Notes: generated from the sequence alone by a model not told the origin. Positions 18,101 to 26,550 are shown, counted from the stretch's first letter. The stretch: DNA of 50,230 nucleotides from Ruminococcaceae bacterium UBA7212 (GCA_002490525.1 DKUE01000002.1:11965-62194); one strand, 5' to 3'. Translations and numbers: made by a program.

Positions 18101-18987
18101 CTCTGTTCGATTTTGACAATCATGGAAGCCATGAAAGAATATGTATCATCCGTAATGTAAAAATTGATGATTTTATGCTTGCCCTTTTTACTGGTGCGTT
18201 CTTCAAAACAGAAAATACGACCCCAAACCGTAACGGGAATTTCATCCTGCTCGTCGGGCAGTTCAATATCTGCAATACGAATCGGGTCACGTCGAATAAT
18301 ATTGCCGTAAATCGGCTTTACGCTTTCAAGGTAATAGGGAATTCCCTCTTTCACAATATGTTCCTTCGGCGCTTCGTCACTGCCTGCAGGCACTGCCGCT
18401 TTTTGCCTGACCGCACCTGTGCCGTGCTGCTGCGTGATTCGTTCGGCGGCGCGGCGCGCCTCCTCCGCTTTGTCAATTTCAAACTGTACAGACTGCATTT
18501 CTTTCTCAAAATCAATTTCCAATTCCGAAAATTCCACAGCAGCCGCTGTATCAAAACGGTCACGAATAACGGTTTCCAGCACTCGCGCGCAATTTGCGCC
18601 GTCTAAAATGCTTTTACCGCCATGCTGTAAGGTAACTGTAATCTGATTTTCATGAAAATCCCATTCACTGTCATCTAAAAATCCGTTGGCAACCGCAACC
18701 TGCTTTTTAAGATACAGTACAAGCTCCGAAGCATATTTCGCCGTCAGCAGTTCTCTCGCGAATTTCGGGCGCAGTTCCACCTGCACCGTACCGAGGTAAC
18801 CCGACAGCACCGCGCAGACAGCATCCAACGTGCGTGCGGAAACCAGACGGTCAAACCGCACCGTAACAATGAGCACGCGTGTTTCGGTATGATTTTCCAC
18901 ACCTTCCACCGCCGCAAGCCGGAGAACCGCGTCGTAGGCAGAAAGCATCGGTTTACATTCTTCAAACAGGTCGTAAAATTTGGTCAT
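15151..18987 (-). CDS. polC: DNA polymerase III alpha subunit, PolC type, lacking the inserted exonuclease domain
   Basis: The main replicative polymerase of Gram-positive bacteria, 1278 residues against about 1430-1440 in Bacillus. In order: N-terminal domain (about 1-170), a basic/charged linker, OB domain (about 220-335), PHP domain with metal ligands in HLHTNMSQMDG (351-361), AITDHG and CDVHFID, fingers and palm with HVGSRGSVGSSF, a four-Cys zinc site CPNCRYS...CPHCGTP (744-774), the catalytic aspartates in PDIDLNF (798, 800), then GQHPGGMVVVP and the KAHAAAYVIAALRLGWYK region. The DEDDh exonuclease normally inserted in the PHP domain, which begins with an FDxETTG motif, is absent: GVEAYFIDD (407-415) is followed after 12 residues by SYHQIILVKN. 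It follows ispG by 64 bases. Confidence 0.95.
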   Translation of the reverse strand: MTKFYDLFEECKPMLSAYDAVLRLAAVEGVENHTETRVLIVTVRFDRLVSARTLDAVCAVLSGYLGTVQVELRPKFARELLTAKYASELVLYLKKQVAVANGFLDDSEWDFHENQITVTLQHGGKSILDGANCARVLETVIRDRFDTAAAVEFSELEIDFEKEMQSVQFEIDKAEEARRAAERITQQHGTGAVRQKAAVPAGSDEAPKEHIVKEGIPYYLESVKPIYGNIIRRDPIRIADIELPDEQDEIPVTVWGRIFCFEERTSKKGKHKIINFYITDDTYSFMASMIVKIEQSDELLEHLKNGAHVLLYGNVKFDTFKRDYIIEPRAISTVEKIEKEDNAPEKRIELHLHTNMSQMDGMTPAKKLVERAIRWGHKAIAITDHGCAQGFPDAMNAAKGKIKVIYGVEAYFIDDLKEPDKNYKELRSYHQIILVKNLTGLKNLYKLISMSNINYYYKRPRTPKSELIKYREGLIIGSACEAGELYRAILEERPEEEIMEIANFYDYLEIQPTGNNRFMIAAHSDPNAKNPEKNKEFDKITCEADIENINRKIIAIADKLGKPVVATCDVHFIDPEDAKYRAILMAAQGFSDADKQAPLYFRTTEEMLAEFQYLGEETAKEIVITNPNKIADMVEVMRPFPDGTYQPSIPGSEEQLREICWAKAKDWYEFHGEIPEIVSTRLNRELDSIIKHGFAVLYIIAQKLVWDSEDHGYHVGSRGSVGSSFVATMAGISEVNPLAPHYRCPNCRYSEFYLKNEYGSGFDMPKKDCPHCGTPLIRDGHEIPFETFLGFHGDKAPDIDLNFSGEYQGKAHRYTEELFGSSHVFKAGTIATVADKTAYGYVKNYLEERGIHVNRAEEQRLTDGCTGVKRTTGQHPGGMVVVPNDYEVNDFTPVQYPADDTTSDMETTHFDFHSLHDTILKLDILGHDVPTLYKHLEDMTGINVMDVDVCDPKIIRLCTSPEPLGVTEEEIQWKTGTLSIPEMGTSFVCQMLLEAQPKTFSDLLQISGLSHGTDVWTGNAQELIKNGTCDISQVIGTRDSIMTYLMHKGLDSSLAFQIMEKTRKGIVAKIGFPEGAEEAMRACNVPEWYMDSCRKIKYMFPKAHAAAYVIAALRLGWYKIYRPLEYYTAFLTVRGGDLDAETVVKGHDAVRARLELLNSKIKDKSATAKEKEQFTAMQVVNEMMARGVELLGVDIYKSKATAYTIEDGKIRLPFSALSGIGDNAAVGLAAARNDGEGKFLSVDDFARRAKAGKSTVELLDACGAFGDMPKTAQISLFG

Positions 18988-19051
18988 TTTGTTCTCTCTT
19001 TAACTATTTTAGTCATATATATGATTCCCTACATTGTTACCGTTCCCGGTT

Positions 19052-20104
19052 TTATAATTTTTCAATCTCCGCAAGCAGGACGTCCACAATTTCATTTTCG
19101 GGAACTTTCTTCAAAATTTCACCGTGGCGGAACAGCAACCCGCAACCATCGCCGCCCGCAATCCCGATATCCGCTTCCTTCGCTTCACCCGGGCCGTTGA
19201 CAACACATCCCATCACCGCAACGGTAATCGGCTTTTTGCATACCGAAAGTCGGCTTTCCACCTCGTTTGCAAGGGCAATTAAATCAATTTTTGTTCTGCC
19301 GCAGGTCGGGCAGGAAACAATTTGCGGACAGTCGGTTTTTAAACCGACCGCTTTGAGAATATCAAATCCCGCCGCAATTTCCTGTACAGGGTCGGCGGTC
19401 ATGGAAACACGGACGGTATCACCGATGCCGTCTAACAGCAGTGCACCGATGCCTGCCGCCGATTTTACCATTGCCATATGCTCCGTCCCCGCCTCGGTCA
19501 CGCCCAAATGCAAAGGATAATCACACAGCTCTGCAATTTTACGGTACGCCGCGACCATTCTTTGCACATTAGAGGACTTAATGGAAATCACGATATCCCG
19601 AAAATCGAATTTTTCAAGCAACGCCGCATGTTGAAGCGCGCTTTCGCACAGTGCGTCGGGCGTGGGCGAGCCGTATTTCGCAAGCAGATCCTTTTCAAGG
19701 GACCCTGAATTGACACCGATTCGAATCGGCACATTATGTAAACGGCAAGCGTCCGCCACCGCTTTTATGCGTTCTTCCGAGCCGATGTTGCCGGGGTTGA
19801 TACGGATTTTATCGACCCCTGCCGCCACACTTTCCAACGCACATTTATAGTCAAAATGAATATCCGCCACCACGGGAATCGAAACCGCCTCTTTCACAGC
19901 GGCAAGCGTTTTGACCGCCTGCGTATTCGGCACGGTCAGACGCACAATTTCACAGCCCGCCGCCTCCAAAGCCTTCGCCTGGCGGACGTTGCCCTCTACA
20001 TCCTCGGCGGGCACGTTGAGCATGGACTGCACACTGATTTTGGCGTTTCCGCCGATGGCAAGGGTACCTGCTTTCACCTGACGGGATTTTCTTCTTTCAA
20101 TCAT
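19052..20104 (-). CDS. ispG: 4-hydroxy-3-methylbut-2-en-1-yl diphosphate synthase
   Basis: A 350-residue iron-sulfur enzyme of the MEP isoprenoid pathway that converts MEcPP to HMBPP. The N-terminal TIM barrel opens with RRKSRQVKAGTLAIGGNAKISVQSM; the C-terminal cluster domain carries the [4Fe-4S] cysteines in CPTCGRT and GCVVNGPGEAKEADIGIAGG. The ATG at 20104 (MIERRKSR) follows AGGTGA and is preferred over a start at 20149. It sits between rseP and polC in the conserved operon, with dxr and uppS of the same pathway further upstream. Confidence 0.95.
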   Translation of the reverse strand: MIERRKSRQVKAGTLAIGGNAKISVQSMLNVPAEDVEGNVRQAKALEAAGCEIVRLTVPNTQAVKTLAAVKEAVSIPVVADIHFDYKCALESVAAGVDKIRINPGNIGSEERIKAVADACRLHNVPIRIGVNSGSLEKDLLAKYGSPTPDALCESALQHAALLEKFDFRDIVISIKSSNVQRMVAAYRKIAELCDYPLHLGVTEAGTEHMAMVKSAAGIGALLLDGIGDTVRVSMTADPVQEIAAGFDILKAVGLKTDCPQIVSCPTCGRTKIDLIALANEVESRLSVCKKPITVAVMGCVVNGPGEAKEADIGIAGGDGCGLLFRHGEILKKVPENEIVDVLLAEIEKL

Positions 20105-20160
20105 ACTATCACCTGTCTTCTCTTGCCGGCGGGCATGGAAGCCCGCCACTACGCGTGTAA

Positions 20161-20209
20161 CAAATCATCTTGTTCTGCATGAGATTCTTCGCTGCGCTCA
20201 GAATGACAA
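20161..20209. repeat. Dispersed inverted-repeat element, copy 3 (right arm)
   Basis: Contains GAGATTCTTCGCTGCGCTCA followed by GAATGACA, the right arm of the same element as at 14081-14170. It is flanked by CCGCGGGCT and CCCGCC palindromic decay. Confidence 0.75.
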
Positions 20210-20274
20210 GCCCGCGGGCTACGTGCAAGCGCCCCTACAAGATAATCAAATTACACCGAACTGATTTTGAATTC

Positions 20275-20393
20275 GTTTTTTGATGTTGAAAACGCAGGAA
20301 TTGCGGATGGATTTTTGCTTTTTTGCATCGGAAGGCTTACGCGGGTAAGCCAACAGCGCAAAAAGTGAAAATTCGCGGCAGAGGCAAGCTTTC
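20275..20393. repeat. Direct repeat A, copy 1 (119 bases, REP-like hairpin)
   Basis: About 90% identical to 20514-20632. Each copy contains GAAAACGCAGGAATTGCGGA and then a hairpin with TTTTTGC ... GGCTTAC GCGG GTAAGCC ... GCAAAAAG. The hairpin core is kept in both copies. Confidence 0.8.
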
Positions 20394-20398
20394 AATTT

Positions 20399-20512
20399 CT
20401 CCCTCAGTCACGGCTTCACCGTGCCAGCCGCTGACGGCAACGCTCCCTTCTGTCTGCCTCGCAAACATTTCCCGTGCTTCGGGGAATCACCCTCAATAAG
20501 GGAGCGTGAAGT
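20399..20512. repeat. Inverted-repeat element between the direct repeats
   Basis: Begins CTCCCTCAGTCACGGCTTCA and ends with AAGGGAGCGTGAAG, so the termini are complementary (CTCCCT/AGGGAG and CTTCAC/GTGAAG). It resembles the palindromic CTCCCTCAGTC elements seen in many gut Firmicutes, as far as I recall. Confidence 0.6.
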
Positions 20513-20513
20513 G

Positions 20514-20632
20514 GTTTTTTGATATTGAAAACGCAGGAATTGCGGATGGATTTTTGCTTTTTTGCACCGGAAGGCTTACGCGGGTAAGCCGACGGCGCAA
20601 AAAGTGAAAAGCCGCCGCAAGGACAAGTTTTC
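20514..20632. repeat. Direct repeat A, copy 2
   Basis: Second copy of the unit at 20275-20393, offset by 239 bases. It ends two bases before the rseP stop codon (20634-20636), so rseP is not altered by the insertion. Confidence 0.8.
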
Positions 20633-20633
20633 A

Positions 20634-21725
20634 TTAGCCACCGCGTGCAATACGCAGTATATCATTGAAGGTTACAACCACCATCAAAACCATTAAAAGC
20701 GCTAAGCCCGCCGCGTGAACGTAGCCCTCATATTTCGGATTGACAGGCTTTCGGCGTATTGCCTCAATCACCAAAAACAGGAACCGGCCGCCGTCAAGCG
20801 CGGGAAGCGGCAGAAGATTGGCAATGCCGATATTGATGGTGATAAACGCCATAATCGTCAGCAGATTTTCAAGACTGCCTGAGCTTGCAGCCTCGGCGGT
20901 TACATCGGCAATAATATCCATCGTACCGACAGGCCCTGCCAACTCAGACATTCCGTACCGCCCTGTAACAATATCAAACAGGCTCAGCCACACCATACGT
21001 GCCGTAGATGCCGACTGCGTAAATGAATTTTTCAGCACATTTAAAAAGGTCGGCGTTTCACCGATAATAACAAAGTCATAACGAATCAGCGTGACGCCGT
21101 TATACTCTTCCGTAGCAAAATGCACATCAGGAAGCGCCACCTTCTCCCCGTCTCGCTCAACCACAAAGTCCAAGACACCGTTGCGACTGCGGCTCATCAA
21201 AAAGCCGATGTCCTTTTCAGACCAAACACGGTGCCCTTCAATTTCTACAAAACGGTCGCCTGCCTGCAAGCCATACTGCGCACTGACCGCATCGGGATAG
21301 AAATCTTTAATTGTATTTGTACCGATTAGTTCTGTAGAGGTCGAAAGCAAAATTGCCATGATAATCAACCCCAACAGCAGATTCATCGTCGCACCCGCGA
21401 CAACAATAAACATCTTTTTCGGTACGGATTTGTTGTTGAAAGCGCGTGCATCTTCGCTTTCGGCATCTTCGCCCTCCATAGCACAAAATCCGCCGATGGG
21501 AAACAGCCGCAGGGCATACAGCGTTTCTCCCTTTTTCTTTTTGAACAGCGCCGGACCCATGCCGAGCGCAAATTCATTGACCTTTACGCCGCACAGCTTT
21601 GCGGCGAGAAAGTGCCCGCACTCATGAATCATAATGATAATGCCGAAAAACAAAAGTGCAACGGCAACCGTCCAAACCTTGCTCCAAACGGCAGATGCAG
21701 AAATACTCAGTAAAATGGTGCTCAC
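20634..21725 (-). CDS. rseP: Site-2 zinc metalloprotease (RseP/RasP family)
   Basis: A 363-residue membrane protease that cleaves transmembrane segments, such as anti-sigma factors and signal-peptide remnants. The zinc motif HECGH is in the first membrane helix, a PDZ domain lies at about 150-215 (YGLQAGDRFVEIEGHRVWSEKD), and the second motif NLLPLPALDGGRFLF carries the third metal ligand Asp. Four helices are visible, the last near the C-terminus. The start is uncertain: the GTG at 21725 directly abuts AGAGG, so translation may start at another nearby codon. It follows dxr by 3 bases. The neighbourhood dxr-rseP-ispG is classical in Firmicutes. Confidence 0.93.
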   Translation of the reverse strand: MSTILLSISASAVWSKVWTVAVALLFFGIIIMIHECGHFLAAKLCGVKVNEFALGMGPALFKKKKGETLYALRLFPIGGFCAMEGEDAESEDARAFNNKSVPKKMFIVVAGATMNLLLGLIIMAILLSTSTELIGTNTIKDFYPDAVSAQYGLQAGDRFVEIEGHRVWSEKDIGFLMSRSRNGVLDFVVERDGEKVALPDVHFATEEYNGVTLIRYDFVIIGETPTFLNVLKNSFTQSASTARMVWLSLFDIVTGRYGMSELAGPVGTMDIIADVTAEAASSGSLENLLTIMAFITINIGIANLLPLPALDGGRFLFLVIEAIRRKPVNPKYEGYVHAAGLALLMVLMVVVTFNDILRIARGG

Positions 21726-21728
21726 CTC

Positions 21729-22871
21729 TTACATTGCGCGGACAGCTTCCCGTGCAAAGCAATCCGTCTCCAAAATATCCTCTAATGTATATGCCGTCTT
21801 TTGCGGCGCACATGCAAGCACTTGTTCCACGCGGTCGGCAATCTCTAAAAAGCCGATTTCCCCGCGGCGAAACATAGCGTTTGCCTCTTCGTTGGCGGAG
21901 TTGACCGCCGCAGGAAAAAGCCCCCCTTTATTTATGGCGGTTCTGCACAGATTTATGCATCGGAACGTATCGTAATCGGGTTCAAAGAAGGTCAGTTTGC
22001 CGATTTGCGATAAGCTCAGCTTCCCAACAGGCGACTCGAACCGCTCAGGGTAGGTCAGCGCATACTGAATCGGAATCCGCATATCAGGCAGTCCCAGCTG
22101 TGCAATCACGGAATTATCGGTATATTCTACCGCCGAATGGACAATGCTTTCGCGGTGCACCACAATTTCCACATCGTCGGGAGCAACAGAGAACAGCCAT
22201 ACCGCCTCAATCAATTCCAACCCTTTATTCATCATGGTGGCGGAATCCACGGTAATTTTGGCACCCATCTCCCAGTTCGGATGCTTGAGTGCGTCACGCA
22301 CCGTGACCTTTGCCAGTTCCTCGCGCGTTCTGCCGAAAAACGGTCCGCCCGACGCAGTCAAAATAATCTTCTTGAGCGCTTTGTTTGCGGGCGCACCCTG
22401 CAAGCACTGAAAAATTGCGGAATGCTCGGAATCTACAGGCAGAATCGGCACACCGTGCGTCTTCGCTGTCTGCATAACCAGTTGCCCGCCCGCGACCAGC
22501 GTTTCTTTGTTGGCAAGCGCCAGCTTTTTGTGCGCGCGGATGGCGGCAAGCGTGGGTTCCAGCCCCGCCATGCCGACTACGGCATTCAGCACGGTATCCG
22601 CATCGGTTTCCGAAGCACACGCGCACACACCCGCCTGCCCTGAAAGCACTTTTGTATCCGTATCCGCAATGCGGATTTTCAGGTCCTTTGCCGCCGCCTC
22701 GGACACCATTGCGACACAGGATGGATGAAAGGCACGCACTTGTTCTTCCATCCGTTTCGTGTCCGAATAAGCAGTCAAAGCCTTGACTGTATACCCACGC
22801 TTGCGGGCAACGTCAAGACTTTGTGTACCGATGGAGCCTGTTGAACCTAATATAGATAATGCTTTTGTCAT
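21729..22871 (-). CDS. dxr: 1-deoxy-D-xylulose-5-phosphate reductoisomerase
   Basis: A 380-residue enzyme converting DXP to MEP with NADPH, the second step of the MEP pathway. The N-terminal Rossmann motif is LSILGSTGSIGTQSLDV. The metal and substrate residues are in VDSEHSAIFQCL and KITVDSATMMNKGLELIEA, and the LTASGGPF segment is also typical. It overlaps the end of cdsA (TAATG type). Length is normal. Confidence 0.97.
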   Translation of the reverse strand: MTKALSILGSTGSIGTQSLDVARKRGYTVKALTAYSDTKRMEEQVRAFHPSCVAMVSEAAAKDLKIRIADTDTKVLSGQAGVCACASETDADTVLNAVVGMAGLEPTLAAIRAHKKLALANKETLVAGGQLVMQTAKTHGVPILPVDSEHSAIFQCLQGAPANKALKKIILTASGGPFFGRTREELAKVTVRDALKHPNWEMGAKITVDSATMMNKGLELIEAVWLFSVAPDDVEIVVHRESIVHSAVEYTDNSVIAQLGLPDMRIPIQYALTYPERFESPVGKLSLSQIGKLTFFEPDYDTFRCINLCRTAINKGGLFPAAVNSANEEANAMFRRGEIGFLEIADRVEQVLACAPQKTAYTLEDILETDCFAREAVRAM

Positions 22872-23731
22872 TAAAATACAGTCCTCGTAAACAGAATCAG
22901 CGCATACAGCGCCGTTGTCACGAACAAAATGCTATCGCATCTGTCCATCACGCCGCCGTGTCCCGGGAAAAGGTTTCCGAAATCCTTAATACCGAAATTG
23001 CGCTTCATAACGGAAGCCGTCAAATCGCCGCAAATGCCGATTACGGACAAAACCGCCGCCAAAATAATAATCTCCAAATAGCTCACCGTGTGCACAGTGA
23101 AGAAAAATTTATCAAACACTGCAAACAGAATCACACTGCTCAAAACCCCGCCGAGTACGCCGCCCACAGCGCCCTCTACGGTTTTCTTGGGGCTGATTTT
23201 CGTTAGCTTGTGTTTACCTAAGAATTTGCCGACAAAGTATGCAAACGTGTCGGAAATCAGTGCACAAAACAGCGCAAGCAGTATGTAAAATACGCCGTGA
23301 TGCCCGTCAAACTCCTCGGGGAAGCGCTTATCAATTTGATTTAAAAGCGTCAGCGTGGAAAATGCCCACGGCACAAATACAGAAGCCACCAAAACCGTGG
23401 CAACCTCTTCAAACTTTGTATTTTCAAAGTTTGTCAGCATCAAAATAAACAAAACCAGAGTATACAGTGCGACAACCGCCGTCACGGGAATCACAATGCC
23501 GTGTGCCGCAAGATCGGAAGCATAGGTGAAGTAAATCGGCACAAGCGCGGAAAACACAAGACTGACTACGCAAATCGCCTTGTTTTTCAGCCGCACACAT
23601 TTTTCGATTTCAAAGGTCGCTACGCACGACAAAAAGGCGAGTGCTGCAGGTAAAACCGGCGTATTGCGGAATACAATGATTGCAATTGCAATAAGCGCCG
23701 CGATGACGCCGACGACAATTCTTTTTAACAT
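22871..23731 (-). CDS. cdsA: Phosphatidate cytidylyltransferase
   Basis: A 286-residue polytopic membrane protein that makes CDP-diacylglycerol from phosphatidic acid and CTP. Around eight helices are visible. The C-terminal family signature is LTASVMKRNFGIKDFGNLFPGHGGVMDRCDSI-like, with SDTFAYFVGKFLGKHKLTKISPKKTVEGAVGG before it. It lies between uppS and dxr. Confidence 0.95.
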   Translation of the reverse strand: MLKRIVVGVIAALIAIAIIVFRNTPVLPAALAFLSCVATFEIEKCVRLKNKAICVVSLVFSALVPIYFTYASDLAAHGIVIPVTAVVALYTLVLFILMLTNFENTKFEEVATVLVASVFVPWAFSTLTLLNQIDKRFPEEFDGHHGVFYILLALFCALISDTFAYFVGKFLGKHKLTKISPKKTVEGAVGGVLGGVLSSVILFAVFDKFFFTVHTVSYLEIIILAAVLSVIGICGDLTASVMKRNFGIKDFGNLFPGHGGVMDRCDSILFVTTALYALILFTRTVF

Positions 23732-23772
23732 AAAATGTTCTCCATATCTTCAAAATCAGATATTTTCATTTC

Positions 23773-24510
23773 TCATACCCCGCCGAAACGGCGACTGCGC
23801 CGTTCGAAATCACGCAACGCCGCCACAAAATCCGCTTCGGTGAAATCGGGCCACAAAATGTCGGAATACCAAAATTCCGCATATGCCGACTGCCACAAAA
23901 GGAAATTGGAAAGCCGATACTCCCCGCTCGGACGGATAATCAAATCCGGGTCAGGCAATCCACCCGTGTACAGGTGGTCGGAAAGCATTTCCTCGGTAAT
24001 GTCCTTCGCCTTGAGTTTGCCCTTTTCAACCTGTTTGGCGATTTCCTGCACGCTGTGCAGAATTTCCTGCCGCCCGCCGTAGTTAATGGCAATGTTCAAA
24101 ATCACATGGTCCTTTTTGCGGGTAATGCGTTCGGAATAGCCCATCATTCTGAGAATATCCTTGGGAATGCCCGTACGGTCTCCGATGAAATTAACTTTAA
24201 TGCCCTTTTCCTCGTTCTCCGCCTTGCGGTCATCCAGTTCTCGCAGATATTCACGGAACAAGTCCATAATGGCTGCAACCTCTTCGGGCGGGCGTTTCCA
24301 GTTTTCTGTGGAAAACGCATAAAACGTCAGGCACTCAATACCGAGGTTGCCTGCAAATTCACCGATTTTCCGAAAGGTTTTTGCGCCCTCAATATGCCCC
24401 TTATAGCGCGGCAGGCCGCGTTTCTGCGCCCAACGCCCGTTTCCGTCCATAATAATGCCGACATGACGCGGCAGAACGGAAAACTGCGGCAGCGTTTCTT
24501 TCTCATCCAT
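23773..24510 (-). CDS. uppS: Undecaprenyl diphosphate synthase (isoprenyl transferase)
   Basis: A 245-residue cis-prenyltransferase that makes the C55 carrier lipid for peptidoglycan synthesis. The diphosphate-binding start HVGIIMDGNGRWAQKRGLPRYKGH, the FSTENWKRPPEEV segment and the C-terminal DLIIRPSGEYRLSNFLLWQSAYAEF motif are intact. I place the start at the ATG at 24510 (MDEKETLPQ), which follows AGAGGAAAG by a proper spacing. A TTG at 24528 is in frame but lies upstream of that ribosome site. Confidence 0.95.
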   Translation of the reverse strand: MDEKETLPQFSVLPRHVGIIMDGNGRWAQKRGLPRYKGHIEGAKTFRKIGEFAGNLGIECLTFYAFSTENWKRPPEEVAAIMDLFREYLRELDDRKAENEEKGIKVNFIGDRTGIPKDILRMMGYSERITRKKDHVILNIAINYGGRQEILHSVQEIAKQVEKGKLKAKDITEEMLSDHLYTGGLPDPDLIIRPSGEYRLSNFLLWQSAYAEFWYSDILWPDFTEADFVAALRDFERRSRRFGGV

Positions 24511-24528
24511 GGTACTTTCCTCTGACAA

Positions 24529-25083
24529 TCAGATTGCCATAATGTCCTTTTCTTTTTCGTCTACCATTTCATCAATGCGTTTCACGAATTTGTCGGTAAT
24601 TTTCTGCATTTTTTCTTCGCCGTCCCGCAAATCATCCTCGGTGATTTCGCTGTCTTTTTTCAGCTTTTTCAGCTTGTCGATGCAGTCACGGCGAATAGAG
24701 CGCACCGCAACCTTCGTCTCTTCGCCGAATTTGCTTACATCCTTTGCAAGTACTTTTCTCTTCTCTTCCGTCAGCGGCGGGAAAATAAGACGAATCACCT
24801 TGCCGTCGTCCTGCGGATTCACGCCGAGATCGGACGCCTGAATGGCTTTCTCAATTGCGGAAATAGTGCTGACATCCCACGGCTGAATCACCAAAATTCT
24901 GCCTTCGGAGACAGAGACCGCCGCCATTTGCTGAATCGGAGTCGGCACGCCGTAATAGTCTACACTCACCTTGTCGAGCAAAGACACGCTTGCGCGCCCT
25001 GCGCGCATGGTTGCAAACTCATTGTGCAGTGCGTTCAAGCTTTTCTCCATTTTTTCATTTGCGAAATCAAATACCTCTTGCAT
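24529..25083 (-). CDS. frr: Ribosome recycling factor
   Basis: A 184-residue RRF that splits post-termination ribosomes together with EF-G. It has the full-length pattern: MEKSLNALHNEFATMRAGRAS, YYGVPTPIQQMA, INPQ-like LGVNPQDDGKVIRLIFPPLTEEKRK, then the long C-terminal helix with IRRDCIDKLKKLKK. It follows pyrH by 52 bases and precedes uppS. Confidence 0.97.
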   Translation of the reverse strand: MQEVFDFANEKMEKSLNALHNEFATMRAGRASVSLLDKVSVDYYGVPTPIQQMAAVSVSEGRILVIQPWDVSTISAIEKAIQASDLGVNPQDDGKVIRLIFPPLTEEKRKVLAKDVSKFGEETKVAVRSIRRDCIDKLKKLKKDSEITEDDLRDGEEKMQKITDKFVKRIDEMVDEKEKDIMAI

Positions 25084-25135
25084 AAATTACGCCTCCTGTA
25101 AATGCTGTTTATATTGTATATAGAATATCCTGAAA

Positions 25136-25840
25136 CTATTTTACAATGGTACCGATATTTTCACCCATTGCCGCACGGACGATATTTTCGGGGTCGGAAA
25201 GATTAAACACCAAAATCGGAATATTGTTATCGCGGCAAAGGGAAGCCGCCGTTGCGTCCATTACCGCAAGACCCTTTGAAAGCACCTCCGTGTGGGAAAG
25301 GGTATCGTACTTCACCGCATCCGCGAACTTATTGGGGTCTTTGTCGTAAACGCCGTCCACATTGGTGGCTTTAAAAATAATATCCGCATCAATTTCCGCC
25401 GCACGGAGTGCCGCCGCCGTATCTGTCGAGAAGAACGGATTGCCTGTGCCGCAACCGAAAATCACCACTCTGCCCTTTTCCATATGGCGAATGGCTTTGT
25501 TGCGGATGTATGGCTCCGCGACCTGCCGCATTTCAATCGCAGTCTGTACGCGCACCTCTAAGCCGTACTGCTCCAAAGCATCGGCAAGTGCCAAAGAATT
25601 CATCGCCGTAGCCAGCATCCCGATATGGTCCGCACGGGTTCTGTCCATATCGCCCGAAGAACGCCCGCGCCAGAAGTTGCCGCCGCCGACCACCAAACCG
25701 ATCTGCACGCCGAGCTTTGCACACTCATTAACCCATTTGCAGGTTTCCTGCACCGTTTCAAAATCAATGCCGTGCCCCTGTGCGCCCGCAAGCACTTCGC
25801 CGGACAGCTTTAATAAAATGCGTTTGTAAACCGCGCTCAT
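25136..25840 (-). CDS. pyrH: UMP kinase
   Basis: A 234-residue amino-acid-kinase-fold UMP kinase. The N-terminal KRILLKLSGEVLAG, the GGGNFWRGR segment, the DRTRADHIGMLATAMN segment and FGCGTGNPFFSTDTAAALRA are all characteristic. I use the ATG at 25840 (MSAVYKR), which follows GGAGGAAGAAACA; the frame extends 5 codons upstream. It is the first gene of the operon running to polC. Confidence 0.97.
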   Translation of the reverse strand: MSAVYKRILLKLSGEVLAGAQGHGIDFETVQETCKWVNECAKLGVQIGLVVGGGNFWRGRSSGDMDRTRADHIGMLATAMNSLALADALEQYGLEVRVQTAIEMRQVAEPYIRNKAIRHMEKGRVVIFGCGTGNPFFSTDTAAALRAAEIDADIIFKATNVDGVYDKDPNKFADAVKYDTLSHTEVLSKGLAVMDATAASLCRDNNIPILVFNLSDPENIVRAAMGENIGTIVK

Positions 25841-25909
25841 TGTTTCTTCCTCCAAAACTCGCGTCCGCCGAAAACGGCAAACCGCTTTACTGTAATCTTA
25901 TACGGTATT

Positions 25910-25938
25910 ATTCTACCCTATAAACGCTTTCGTGTAAA
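25910..25938 (-). promoter_or_regulatory. Sigma-A promoter of the pyrH-polC operon
   Basis: On the minus strand, TTTACA (25933-25938), a 17-base spacer, TAGAAT (25910-25915), about 70 bases upstream of pyrH. Confidence 0.65.
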
Positions 25939-26004
25939 GATATTTTTTGCCAAATCTCCGCGGCCGCGCAAAGTGCCCGCCGTTCCGAACACAACAAATC
26001 GGCT

Positions 26005-26037
26005 GATATAAAAAGGCGGCGGGAGCAAGCTCCCGCC
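26005..26037 (-). terminator. Terminator of the PAP2 gene
   Basis: On the minus strand, GGCGGGAG / CTCCCGCC stem (26018-26037) with a four-base loop, followed by GCCTTTTTATATC. It separates the PAP2 gene from the pyrH promoter. Confidence 0.8.
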
Positions 26038-26055
26038 CTGTACATAAAATACATA

Positions 26056-26550
26056 TTAAATTATAAAAAAACCTACAGCCCCCGCCAAAATACCGATTGC
26101 CGCGCCCGCGAAAACATCACGCGGGAAATGCACGCCGCCCACGACACGTACCGCCGCCATCAGCACACCGAACACAGTCAGCACAACACCGACAGGCACA
26201 CAGGTATAATAAAACGCCATGGCAATTACAAATACGGAAAACACGTGGCGGCTCGGAAAGGATTCGCCGTGCTTATCTTTTTTTAAAAGCGGATGAAAAT
26301 GCAGTTTGTCATACGGACGCTCCGCGTCAACGAGGCGGCGCACGCCACTGACCGCCAAAAACGAAACGGCCGGCACAAACAGGCACCGCCAAAGCCGCAC
26401 ATCCTTTGTAAAAAACAGTACACACAGCAAAACGGGGTAAGAAAGATACACAAGCCCCGTCAAAACGAAATCCGTATACACAAGCAGGCGGCATAAAACC
26501 GCATTTTTCCGAAACGGCGCTCCGAGGCGCAAATAGGTTTCTTTGGTCAT
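26056..26550 (-). CDS. PAP2-family membrane phosphatase
   Basis: A 164-residue membrane protein of the phosphatidic acid phosphatase type 2 superfamily. The three catalytic motifs are recognisable in shortened form: K..RP (VDAERPYDK), PSRH (SFPSRHVFS) and SR..GGVHFPRDV (VRVVGGVHFPRDVFAG). About five helices are present. Such enzymes dephosphorylate lipid phosphates, for example undecaprenyl diphosphate. The uppS gene lies just downstream in the next operon, but a link is inference. The ATG at 26550 has better spacing to AAGGTG than the ATG at 26553. Confidence 0.8.
   Translation of the reverse strand: MTKETYLRLGAPFRKNAVLCRLLVYTDFVLTGLVYLSYPVLLCVLFFTKDVRLWRCLFVPAVSFLAVSGVRRLVDAERPYDKLHFHPLLKKDKHGESFPSRHVFSVFVIAMAFYYTCVPVGVVLTVFGVLMAAVRVVGGVHFPRDVFAGAAIGILAGAVGFFII

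Larger units (their letters stand above)
20105..20633. other. 529-base repeat-rich gap between rseP and ispG
   Basis: This gap interrupts an otherwise tight operon. It holds a half copy of the dispersed GTCATTCTGAGCG element, a 119-base direct repeat pair, and a palindromic CTCCCTCAGTCACGG...GGGAGCG element between the pair. I see no gene in it; a 72-codon frame at 20416-20634 runs through the repeats and lacks a ribosome site. Confidence 0.6.
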
